The notes beneath the pieces were generated by a model. That model worked only from the letters and a program-made list of their open reading frames with translations. It searched no databases and had not been told where the DNA came from. The position numbers were made by a program, and so were the translations under genes. A stretch of 64,000 nucleotides of DNA from Salinigranum rubrum. GTDB lineage: Archaea > Halobacteriota > Halobacteria > Halobacteriales > Haloferacaceae. The DNA is taken from positions 1,488,001 to 1,552,000 of the forward strand of contig NZ_CP026309.1 in the NCBI RefSeq assembly GCF_002906575.1, written 5' to 3'. Positions 17,439 to 24,853 of this stretch are shown one piece after another; the stretch's first letter is position 1; each line of letters begins with the position of its first letter.

Positions 17439-19130
17439 ATGACAGACGACACCCACCGCGAGCGACGACCGAACCGACAGCCCGAATCGGACGACCGCAG
17501 CCGACGTCGCGCGCGGCGACGAGGACGAACGCCCGCGAGCGACGCGTCCGGTCCGCCGCGCCCGCCGTGGCTGTATCGACTGGTGCGCGACCGGAGCGGC
17601 CAGTCGACGACCATCGGCGTCGCACTCATGCTCGCCATCGCCGCCATCGGGGTCACGGCCGTCGTCGCCCTCGGCGGGACGGCGCTGACCGACTCACAGA
17701 CGTCCGTCGACATCCAGCGGACCGAACACGCGATGACGCTGCTCGACTCCCGCGGGGCGATGGCCGCGCTCGGCGAGTCCGAGAGCCAGGAGGTCACGCT
17801 CAGCGGGAGCGGCGACGGGTCCTATCGGGTCGCCTCCGATTCGGGCTGGATCCGCGTCGTCCACAAGAACTTCACCGACCCGACCCCCTCCGAGGAGGTC
17901 ATCTTCAACCGGTCCCTCGGGGAGGTCCGGTACACCCGGGACGACGCCGTCGTCGCCTACCAGGGCGGCGGCGTCTGGCGCACGCAGGACAACGGGACCG
18001 TGATGATCTCACCCCCCGAGTTCCACTACCGCGACCAGACGCTGACGATGCCGCTCGTCCGTGTCGACGGCTCGGGGAGCGCGTCCGGGCGGGTCACCGC
18101 CGAGGTGACGCCGCTCGCCACCGGAACGGACGTCCAGAGAATCTTCCCGAACGAGACTGCGAGCACGGCCGACGGGCCCGGTGCGCCCTACGACGACGCC
18201 GGCGACACCAGCTACGACAACCCCGTGACGAACGGCACCGTCGTCGTCACCGTCCACAGCGAGCACTACCGCGGGTGGGCGACGTACTTCACGGAACGCA
18301 CCGACGGCTTCCTCTCGGTCGACCACGCGAACCGGACGGCTTCCATCGAACTCCGAACGCTCGCGGGCGCGCCGGGGGCGTTCGACATGCCACTGGTGGG
18401 CGAGTCGTTGGAGACGCCGAGCGTCGCCAGACAGCACAACGTCTCGCAGTTCGAGCTGCAGCTCGCGCCGGATTCCTCGAACGCGAACGCGTTCAATCAG
18501 CTCCACTGGTCGATGTACTACCAGGGAACCGACGGCCAACAGTTCGAGATTCATTTCGCCGGGCAGGGACGGTGTGACTCGGCGACGGCCGACGGGTTCA
18601 CCAAGGGGAGCACCGAGCTCAGCGTCTCCGTCTACTACCGGCACAACAGCTCCGCGCCCTCCGAAGAGTGGGAGCGCGTCCTCTCGGACCCCCACGTTCA
18701 GACCCGCCCGGTCCACGTCGACTGCAGCACCGGCGCGCCGCGACTCGACGCCGACCTCACCTCCTCGTTCGACATGGAGTACACCGACATCGACATCCAG
18801 GGGAGCGACAACAAGTGGCACTTCGGCAACGAGATCAAAGACCAGGACGTGCCCGACGAACTGACCTTCGACCAACACGCCGACGACCCCGGCGACGACT
18901 ACGACGAGGGGAGCGACAGCGAGGAACTCGGCTTCCTCGTCAACCACTACTTCTCCCGGCTCGGGCCGGACTTCCAGCTCACCGTCGACGCCGGCCCCGG
19001 TGGGAGCCAGAACCGCGTCAGCGAGGAGGCCTCCACCGGCGTCCTCATGTACGACACCATCGACGGCGAGGAGTTCATCCAGTTCCTCCACATCACCGAG
19101 AACGAGGTGCGGGTCGAACTGAACGGCTGA
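17439..19130 (+). CDS. Large pilin-like protein 6, end of the pilus operon
   Basis: 563 residues. A long Arg-rich cytosolic head is followed by DRSGQSTTIGVALMLAIAAIG and one membrane helix (about 57-80). A large extracellular domain follows, rich in Asp, Thr and Ser, with many N-glycosylation sites and two cysteines (QGRCDSA, HVDCSTG). It could be a tip or minor pilin, or an adhesin-like component; no enzyme motif is seen. It starts three bases after the previous gene and is followed by a hairpin, so it is the last gene of the unit. Confidence 0.8.
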   Translation: MTDDTHRERRPNRQPESDDRSRRRARRRGRTPASDASGPPRPPWLYRLVRDRSGQSTTIGVALMLAIAAIGVTAVVALGGTALTDSQTSVDIQRTEHAMTLLDSRGAMAALGESESQEVTLSGSGDGSYRVASDSGWIRVVHKNFTDPTPSEEVIFNRSLGEVRYTRDDAVVAYQGGGVWRTQDNGTVMISPPEFHYRDQTLTMPLVRVDGSGSASGRVTAEVTPLATGTDVQRIFPNETASTADGPGAPYDDAGDTSYDNPVTNGTVVVTVHSEHYRGWATYFTERTDGFLSVDHANRTASIELRTLAGAPGAFDMPLVGESLETPSVARQHNVSQFELQLAPDSSNANAFNQLHWSMYYQGTDGQQFEIHFAGQGRCDSATADGFTKGSTELSVSVYYRHNSSAPSEEWERVLSDPHVQTRPVHVDCSTGAPRLDADLTSSFDMEYTDIDIQGSDNKWHFGNEIKDQDVPDELTFDQHADDPGDDYDEGSDSEELGFLVNHYFSRLGPDFQLTVDAGPGGSQNRVSEEASTGVLMYDTIDGEEFIQFLHITENEVRVELNG

Positions 19131-19160
19131 GCCGCCGCTGTGGTCTTCTCTGCCGCGCCC

Positions 19161-19186
19161 CGCGAAAAGAACCCGGAGATTTCGCG
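19161..19186. terminator. Hairpin between convergent genes
   Basis: A perfect 7-base inverted repeat CGCGAAA (19161-19167) and TTTCGCG (19180-19186) with a 12-base loop lies between the end of the pilus operon and the end of the next, oppositely oriented gene. The position fits a bidirectional end-of-transcript signal, although archaeal termination usually depends on T tracts and none is strong here. Confidence 0.4.
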
Positions 19187-19188
19187 TC

Positions 19189-19383
19189 TTACTCGTCGTC
19201 TTCGTCGTCCTCGTCGCGCATCTCGTCGAGCCGTCCCACGAGGTCGTCCGTCGAGACGTCGGACTCGACGCTGACCTGGCCGTCGTGGTCGTGCTCGTGG
19301 ACGCTGACGCCGTCGTCCTCGCCGTCGCTCGTGTCCTGTTGCTGACGCTCCTGCTCGGATTCGTCGTAGCTGCCGAAGCCCAT
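19189..19383 (-). CDS. Small acidic conserved haloarchaeal protein (DUF5786-like)
   Basis: 64 residues starting MGFGSYDESEQER, a strongly conserved haloarchaeal N-terminus that I associate with the DUF5786 family. The rest is almost entirely Asp, Glu, Ser and His, ending in a short helix (DDLVGRLDEMRDE). The start is placed at ATG 19383 because the upstream extension is basic and unlike the family. Cytoplasmic; function unknown. Confidence 0.8.
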   Translation of the reverse strand: MGFGSYDESEQERQQQDTSDGEDDGVSVHEHDHDGQVSVESDVSTDDLVGRLDEMRDEDDEDDE

Positions 19384-19470
19384 ACGTTTCTGTCGTCGAC
19401 GCGGCGGTAAAAAACCACACACCTCGCAAGCGCCGTGTGAGTGAATAGCTCGTGGGGGCTCGTGTTCCGT

Positions 19471-20283
19471 CTACCCGAACGCGCCCAGACTCGACTGCAG
19501 GTCGCGCTCGACCGCTCCCTCGCGGAGTTCGTACCCGACGAGGTCGCGGAGGTCGACCGCGTAGGTGCTGCCGGCGTGGTCGAGCACCAGGATTCGCCCT
19601 TTCGTTCCCCGCACGGTCCCGGTCGCGATGGTCTCTCCCACGGGCCGTTCGGTGAGGTCGAGGCCGTAGTCGAACGCGAACCGGTCGAGGACGTCGAACC
19701 CGTCCAGCACCGCCTCCCAGGCGGCCTCGTCGACGCGCTCGCCGAGGCCGTCCATCTTCGTGTCGACGCGGACGAAGTCCGAGAGCTCCGTCGCGATCTC
19801 CGCTTCGAGTTCTCGGGCGATGCGACCGTTCGAGACGGTGTAGAGGTGTGCGGCCCGGTCGGCACCCTGCTCTCTCAGTCGGGTTTCGAGCCGCCACAGC
19901 TTCGTCACGCCCACCTTGAACGAGTCGGGGGAGAAGGCGGCGAGGTAGACCGCGTGGTCGTCGTAACAGTCCATCTCGTCTTTGAGACACGTCCCGGTAC
20001 AGCGCGCACAGACCCACGTCGAGCGGTGGCTGGCGCAGTACGGCGCCTCGGGTTCGCCGCAGGCGACGTGGGCGCGCGAGTCCCGCCCGTAGACGGTTCC
20101 GGCGCAGTGGCGGTCGCCGAGCGTCCACGAGAGCGTCGTCCCGGGGTCGAGCGAGACGGCGTCGACCTCGTTCTCGGACCCGTCCCCACCCGGTTCCGCT
20201 GCGGCATCCGAGCGGGAGTCGGAGCCGGAGCCACGGCTCACGAGGAGCGTTCCCGAGACGGTGTCGTAGCCGACGACCTGCAC
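19471..20283 (-). CDS. DUF2797 family protein with cysteine cluster
   Basis: 270 residues. A beta-rich first part is followed by a metal-ligand-rich region: HCAGTVYGR, HVACGEPEAPYCASH and CARCTGTCLKDEMDC (about 59-106), then a helical domain starting YLAAFSPDSFKVGVTKLWRLETR that resembles a GIY-YIG-like fold seen in this family. The cysteine spacing suggests zinc binding. Role unknown; it is widespread in haloarchaea and actinobacteria. It is preceded by a divergent-free gap and transcribed away from the epimerase gene's end. Confidence 0.8.
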   Translation of the reverse strand: MQVVGYDTVSGTLLVSRGSGSDSRSDAAAEPGGDGSENEVDAVSLDPGTTLSWTLGDRHCAGTVYGRDSRAHVACGEPEAPYCASHRSTWVCARCTGTCLKDEMDCYDDHAVYLAAFSPDSFKVGVTKLWRLETRLREQGADRAAHLYTVSNGRIARELEAEIATELSDFVRVDTKMDGLGERVDEAAWEAVLDGFDVLDRFAFDYGLDLTERPVGETIATGTVRGTKGRILVLDHAGSTYAVDLRDLVGYELREGAVERDLQSSLGAFG

Positions 20284-20338
20284 AGTGAGTGAAAGGAGCG
20301 AGACGGTGAAAGGTGTCTCGCTCGCGGCTATTCGTTCC

Positions 20339-21286
20339 TCACGCCTGCTCGTGCTCGGCCTTCAGCTCTTCGTACAGCTGTTCGGCCGCGTTGCGGACGG
20401 CCTGGTCCGAGGGCGTCGAGGGGTCCCACCCGAGCGCCGACACCTTCTCGATAGAGAGGCGCATCCGGGGGACGTCGCCGGTCCAGCCGCGCTCGCCGCC
20501 GGTGTACTCGTAGGTGGGGTCGAGGTCCATCACGTCGGCGACGATGTCGGCGATGCGGTTCACCGAGGTGGTCGTGCGGGTGCCCAGGTTGTACGTGTTG
20601 ACCGGTTTCGAGGCGTGTTCGACGACGTGGCAGATGGCGTCGACGCAGTCGTCGACGTGGAGGTACGACTTCTCCTGGCGGCCGTCGCCGAGGATTTCGA
20701 GGGTTTCCGGACTCCGGAGCAGTTTCTCGATGAAGTCGGGGATGACGTTTCCTCGTTGCTTCGGGCCGACGATGTTCGCGAAGCGGAAGACGTACGCGGT
20801 CATCCCGTACGAGTGGCCGTACGTCGAGACGAGGCCCTCGTCGGCGAGTTTCGATGCGCCGTAGATAGAGATGGGTTCGAGCGGCGCGTAGTCCTCCGGC
20901 GTCGGCATCGGCGCCTCCCCGTACACCGTCGACGACGAGGTGAAGGCGACGTGGTCGACGCCGACGTCGTCCATCCGTTCGAGGACGTTGTACGTCATCT
21001 CGGTGTTCTCCTCGAACAGCCGTCTCGGGTCGCTGTAGTTCGTGTCGGTGTAGGCCGCGAGGTGGAAGACGACGTCGACGTCCGCGGTGATCGCCTCGGA
21101 AACGTCGGCGGGGTCGGTCATATCGGCCTGGACGAACTCGACGCCGTCGGGGACGCGCTCTCGGGTACCCTTCGAGAGGTCGTCCGCGACGACGACGTCG
21201 TTGTCCGCGGCGAGTTTCTTCGCCAGGTGTGAGCCCACGAGTCCCGCCCCGCCCGTGACGACGACGCGTTTGTCGGAGAGGTCCAT
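20339..21286 (-). CDS. NAD-dependent sugar-nucleotide epimerase/dehydratase (extended SDR)
   Basis: 315 residues. The Rossmann NAD site TGGAGLVGSH (11-20) and the catalytic Ser119 region (TSSSTVYG) with Tyr142-x3-Lys146 (YGASK) identify an extended short-chain dehydrogenase of the UDP-glucose 4-epimerase type. It probably makes a nucleotide sugar for glycans such as S-layer or pilus N-glycans. The exact substrate cannot be told. ATG 21286 was chosen over a longer frame because it starts at the first Rossmann strand. It is divergent from the DICT-domain gene across 65 bases. Confidence 0.9.
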   Translation of the reverse strand: MDLSDKRVVVTGGAGLVGSHLAKKLAADNDVVVADDLSKGTRERVPDGVEFVQADMTDPADVSEAITADVDVVFHLAAYTDTNYSDPRRLFEENTEMTYNVLERMDDVGVDHVAFTSSSTVYGEAPMPTPEDYAPLEPISIYGASKLADEGLVSTYGHSYGMTAYVFRFANIVGPKQRGNVIPDFIEKLLRSPETLEILGDGRQEKSYLHVDDCVDAICHVVEHASKPVNTYNLGTRTTTSVNRIADIVADVMDLDPTYEYTGGERGWTGDVPRMRLSIEKVSALGWDPSTPSDQAVRNAAEQLYEELKAEHEQA

Positions 21287-21351
21287 ATGAGCCACACGTC
21301 CGAGCGAACGGATAAGTGCGTTCTGATAGCGGGGGGAGGGACGGAACTGTA

Positions 21352-22131
21352 ATGTGGGTGAACGACACAATACAGACAGTACCCGTGTCGTCGTCATCGC
21401 CGCCGTCGTTCGAGGAACTGCTCGAAAGCGTCGACGAGCGCCGCCGAACGGTGACGATATACGCGCCCGCGGTTCCCGACGCCCTCGAACGTCTGTTCGA
21501 CACGCGGCACGTCTGCCTCGAACACGAGTTCCTCCCGCGGGGCGGCGGCGAACCGTTCCTCACTGTCGTCGACGGTGACCAGTACGTCGGCAGCCTCGAC
21601 CTCCCAGCCGTGTACGACTTCGGCCACCCGAAGATACACGAAATCGGCTCGCCGGAGTTCGTCGAGGCGGCCTACCGGAAGCTCACGTCGCTACTGCCCG
21701 ACACCGTCTTCTCGTCGCTCGACCGCCGGCAACTGCTCGCGACCTCCCGAGAGATCGAAGACCGCGCGTGGCGGATCGGCGACGGGCGGCTCGACGTCGG
21801 CTTCCAGGCGCTCTCGAAACTCCGGGCGCAGACCGACGTCTACGAGGCGCTCGTCGACCGCGGACTCGACGTCCACCTGTACGGTGCACCCGACTGGCGG
21901 CCGCACTTCTTCGACGGCGTGACCGTCCACACCGACGGCGACGAACTGGGCGAGGTCTGGTTCATGGCGTACGACGGCGACGCCGACCCGGGACAGGCGT
22001 GCGGGCTGGTCGCGGTCGAGCGGTCGCCCGGGTCGTTCGAGGGCTTCTGGACCTACGACCCCGAGACGGTCGCGCGCATCTTCGCCTCCGCGGCCCGCTT
22101 CCCGGTCAGCCCCGAAAGGGAACTCCCATAA
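21352..22131 (+). CDS. DICT-domain sensory/regulatory protein
   Basis: 259 residues. The segment from FEELLESVDERRRTVTIYAP through ERLFDTRHVCLEHEFLP (about 17-60) and on to YVGSLDLPAVYDF matches the DICT domain, which is found alone in many haloarchaeal proteins and beside light-sensing or output domains in bacteria. The C-terminal half repeats a similar alpha/beta pattern. No DNA-binding or enzymatic motif is seen. It probably senses a signal for an unlinked partner. Confidence 0.8.
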   Translation: MWVNDTIQTVPVSSSSPPSFEELLESVDERRRTVTIYAPAVPDALERLFDTRHVCLEHEFLPRGGGEPFLTVVDGDQYVGSLDLPAVYDFGHPKIHEIGSPEFVEAAYRKLTSLLPDTVFSSLDRRQLLATSREIEDRAWRIGDGRLDVGFQALSKLRAQTDVYEALVDRGLDVHLYGAPDWRPHFFDGVTVHTDGDELGEVWFMAYDGDADPGQACGLVAVERSPGSFEGFWTYDPETVARIFASAARFPVSPERELP

Positions 22132-22154
22132 CCTCGGGCGGTCGACTCGGCGGT

Positions 22155-22727
22155 ATGCACGAGAACGCCCCGCTTTCCGGCCACGTCACCGTCCTCCGAC
22201 TCGGACACCGGCCGGGCCGGGACGACCGGATGACGACCCACGTCGCGCTCACGGCCCGCGCGCTCGGCGCGGAGCGTGCGCTGCTCGTCGGCGACACGAC
22301 GGGGGCGCGCGACACGGTCCGGGACATCACCGACCGGTTCGGCGGCCCCTTCGTGGTCGAGGCCGTCGACGAGTGGCGGCCCCTCGTCCGCGAGTGGGAG
22401 GGGAACGTGGTCCACCTGACGATGTACGGCGAACGGGTGCAGGACGTCGAGCGCGAGATTCGCGCGTCCGTCGTCGACAGCGAGGACCCGCTCCTCGTCG
22501 TCGTCGGCTCCCAGAAGGTCCCGTTCGAGGTGTACGACGCCGCCGACTGGAACGTGGCCGTGACGAACCAGCCCCACTCGGAGGTGGCCGGCCTGGCGGT
22601 GTTCCTCGACCGCCTGTTCGAGGGCCGAGAACTGAGCCGGGAGTGGGACGACGCCGACAAGCGGGTGGTTCCGATGGAGACGGGGAAGAGAGTCGTCGAC
22701 GCGGCGTCCGAGACGGTCGAGGAGTGA
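22155..22727 (+). CDS. trm56: tRNA (cytidine-56 2'-O)-methyltransferase aTrm56
   Basis: 190-residue archaeal SPOUT methyltransferase that methylates the ribose of C56 in the tRNA T loop using S-adenosylmethionine. The knotted C-terminal SAM site is visible as LLVVVGSQKVPFEVY followed by VAVTNQPHSEVAGLAVFLDR (about 114-155). The N-terminal VTVLRLGHRPGRDDRMTTHV is the family signature. It starts 23 bases after the DICT-domain gene. Length matches the family. Confidence 0.92.
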   Translation: MHENAPLSGHVTVLRLGHRPGRDDRMTTHVALTARALGAERALLVGDTTGARDTVRDITDRFGGPFVVEAVDEWRPLVREWEGNVVHLTMYGERVQDVEREIRASVVDSEDPLLVVVGSQKVPFEVYDAADWNVAVTNQPHSEVAGLAVFLDRLFEGRELSREWDDADKRVVPMETGKRVVDAASETVEE

Positions 22728-22843
22728 GGCGCTCGGGACAGAGTAAAGCGCATGCCGGTATACGATTCGCGGGAGTAATCGTCTCTCACGAGTGCCGGGT
22801 ATTGTCTACCGACCGCGGATACGACCGGCCATCGAGAACGTCG

Positions 22844-23365
22844 ATGGACGACTCACGGACTGACCCGTCGAGCGCGCGCCTCGTCGACCACTTCGACGGC
22901 GGTGACCACGAGGCGGCAGCGGCGTGTCTCGAACGGACCGAGACCGAAGCCGCGTCGAGCCGGAAACGGACGCTTCAGGCGCTCGGAGCCTCGCGGACGA
23001 CCGTCCGACCGCGTTCGCCTGTGTCGTCTCGGCACTCACGCCGTGTCTCACCGACGGGGAGCGGTCGGTCCGCCTGACGACCGCGAAACTGCTCGTCGCC
23101 GTCGCCGAGGCGGACCCGTTTCGCGCTCGGTGTCGACGCGCGTCGGGACGAACGGGCCGGCGAACCCGGAACCGTCGACGGGGTTCGGGTCACCACCGGC
23201 GACGCCGTCGCGGCGATAACCGCACCGAGCGAGGACCGCGAGTGCCGCCCCTGCGGGCTGGCACTCCCCGAGAGCGGGCCGCCGATGTGCCCGCGCTGCG
23301 GCGCGCCGTACCGACTGGATTTTGGTTGGCCTAAAAACCGAAACAGGTTTGTGTTTTTAGGCTAG
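22844..23365 (+). pseudogene. HEAT-like repeat protein with C-terminal zinc ribbon, two frameshifts
   Basis: Three reading frames must be joined to follow the protein. Frame one starts at ATG 22844 (MDDSRTDPSSARLVDHFDGG) and runs to about 22984. Frame two continues with RSLADDRPTAFACVVSALTP, a helical HEAT-like stretch, to about 23124. Frame three gives an acidic segment and a zinc ribbon (ECRPCGLALPE then MCPRCGAPY), ending at TAG 23363-23365. The first join needs one added base (CTCGG to CTCCGG). The second needs two bases, for example restoring a CG in CGCGCTC. The tail overlaps the iron operators of the next gene. Broken gene or consensus error; haloarchaea carry intact proteins of this build. 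Confidence 0.7.
23320..23335. promoter_or_regulatory. Upstream DtxR/Idr-like operator, diverged copy
   Basis: TTTTGGTTGGCCTAAA agrees at 13 of 16 positions with the perfect palindrome 36 bases downstream and keeps the GCCTAAA half intact. It lies about 40-56 bases before the start of the binding-protein gene, around or just upstream of where BRE/TATA elements are expected. Confidence 0.5.
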
Positions 23366-23371
23366 CCTAAA
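23356..23371. promoter_or_regulatory. Perfect palindromic DtxR/Idr-like iron operator
   Basis: TTTAGGCTAGCCTAAA is a perfect 16-base palindrome ending four bases before ATG 23376. It closely resembles the core of bacterial DtxR boxes (TTAGG-TTAGCCTAA) and the sites of haloarchaeal Idr/SirR metal-dependent repressors. Placed at the probable transcript start of an iron-type ABC binding protein, it should allow iron-loaded repressor to block transcription. Confidence 0.75.
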
Positions 23372-23375
23372 TCGC

Positions 23376-24632
23376 ATGAGTGACGACCCGACACAGCACA
23401 CGGGGCCGACGCGGCGCGAGTACGTGAAGTACGGCGGGGCGGTCGTCGGCGGAGGGTTGCTCGCGGGATGCTCCGGCGACGGCGAGTCGGAAGCGACGCG
23501 GACGACAACCGGAACGGCGACCGAGACCACGACGGCACCGACGACGGACACGCCCGAGGACGACTCCTACACGGTGTCGATGTCGCCCGTCGGCGAGGTG
23601 ACGTTCGAGCGGGTGCCCACGAGCGTCCTGACCTACTACCCCATCTCCGCCGGGACGGCCGTCGCGCTCGGTCACGGCGATTCGATCACCGCCATCGGGT
23701 ACGACAAACAGCTGTTCGGCGACACCGTCGACTACTACTACGACAGCCTCGATTCGGTCTCCTTCGACTGGGAGAAACTGGGTCGCGTCACGCCGAGCGA
23801 CAACCCGAACACGCTCGACGAGGAGGCGTTCTACGAACTCGACAGCGACGTTCACTTCCTCGACCCGGCGCTGCTCCGGAGCGGCGCGTTCGGCTGGAGC
23901 GAGCGGGACGTCGAGCGAATCGCGTCGAACGTCGGGCCGTGGTTCGGTAACTACTACAGCCGCACGAACGCACAGCCACCGGAGCCGTACCGCGACGACT
24001 ACGCCTACTACGACCTCTGGGAGTACATCGGAAAGATCGCCGCCGTCTTCCGAGAGCGAGAGCGCTACCGGGCGTTCGAGTCGATGCACGACGACCTCCT
24101 CGCGCGCATCGCAGCCGACCTGCCACCCGAGTCCGAGCGGCCGACGGTCGCCATCGTCGCCTACAGCAACGGAACGTTCTGGCCGTACGACTTCACCCAC
24201 GACGGCTACCTCTGGGCCCACGTCCGCCCGATGGGTGTGAGAAACGCGTTCGAGACCGTCGAGGGCGGGCCGAGCGCCGACGGCTCCTACGACTTCGAGG
24301 GGCTGGTCGAAGCCCAGCCGGACGTGATGCTCCGGTACTGGGGCACCGCGCTCGGCCGGACGTTCGTCGACGGCCGCGAGTCCGTCCTCGACCACTCGCT
24401 CGCCAGCGAGGTTCCGGCCCTCCGCGACGAGCGGTACTACCCGTCGGGCCACGGCATGCAGGGGCCGATCATGAACCTGTTCAATCTGGAGATGACCGCC
24501 AAGCAACTGTACCCCGACCGGTTCGGCGAGTGGCCGGGCTACGGCGACGGAAACGCGTATCCGGACGTCCCCGCTGACGAGCGACTGTTCGACCGCGAGC
24601 GAGTCACGAACATCGTCGCGGGGGAGTTCTGA
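23376..24632 (+). CDS. Iron/siderophore-type ABC transporter substrate-binding lipoprotein
   Basis: 418 residues. The twin-arginine signal TRREYVKYGG (12-21) leads to a lipobox with Cys32 (LLAGC), so it is exported folded and anchored by lipid. A Thr-rich linker precedes a FecB/BtuF-type bilobed domain: VTFERVPTSVLTYYPISAGT and ITAIGYD in the first lobe, a long linking helix (WEYIGKIAAVFRERERYRAF, about 212-231), and a second lobe with PDVMLRYW. The two operator palindromes just upstream support iron-repressed expression. Permease and ATPase genes are not adjacent, so they must be elsewhere. Confidence 0.88.
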   Translation: MSDDPTQHTGPTRREYVKYGGAVVGGGLLAGCSGDGESEATRTTTGTATETTTAPTTDTPEDDSYTVSMSPVGEVTFERVPTSVLTYYPISAGTAVALGHGDSITAIGYDKQLFGDTVDYYYDSLDSVSFDWEKLGRVTPSDNPNTLDEEAFYELDSDVHFLDPALLRSGAFGWSERDVERIASNVGPWFGNYYSRTNAQPPEPYRDDYAYYDLWEYIGKIAAVFRERERYRAFESMHDDLLARIAADLPPESERPTVAIVAYSNGTFWPYDFTHDGYLWAHVRPMGVRNAFETVEGGPSADGSYDFEGLVEAQPDVMLRYWGTALGRTFVDGRESVLDHSLASEVPALRDERYYPSGHGMQGPIMNLFNLEMTAKQLYPDRFGEWPGYGDGNAYPDVPADERLFDRERVTNIVAGEF

Positions 24633-24677
24633 GCGCGAACGACTAGACCGATATTCGACACGACTGCCACTGCAAGT

Positions 24678-24699
24678 GCGGCGTTTTTTGCTTCGCCGC
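24678..24699 (+). terminator. Hairpin with T6 loop downstream of the binding-protein gene
   Basis: GCGGCG (24678-24683) and CGCCGC (24694-24699) can pair around a loop TTTTTTGCTT. The T6 tract about 50 bases after the stop codon could serve as an archaeal termination signal. The rest of the 221-base gap before the antiporter shows nothing clear. Confidence 0.35.
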
Positions 24700-24853
24700 T
24701 TCGACGGGAGAACGTGCCCGGACTGACACGTCGCGTCCGCCCCGGCGGATCTGCACTCGATTTCGACGGTCTCGTTTCGTCTCGCTCACGGCCCCCGGTG
24801 CGCGACCGGCCGTCGGCCGTCGGACAGCGACCGCGTGCCCGGGTCCGCTGACG

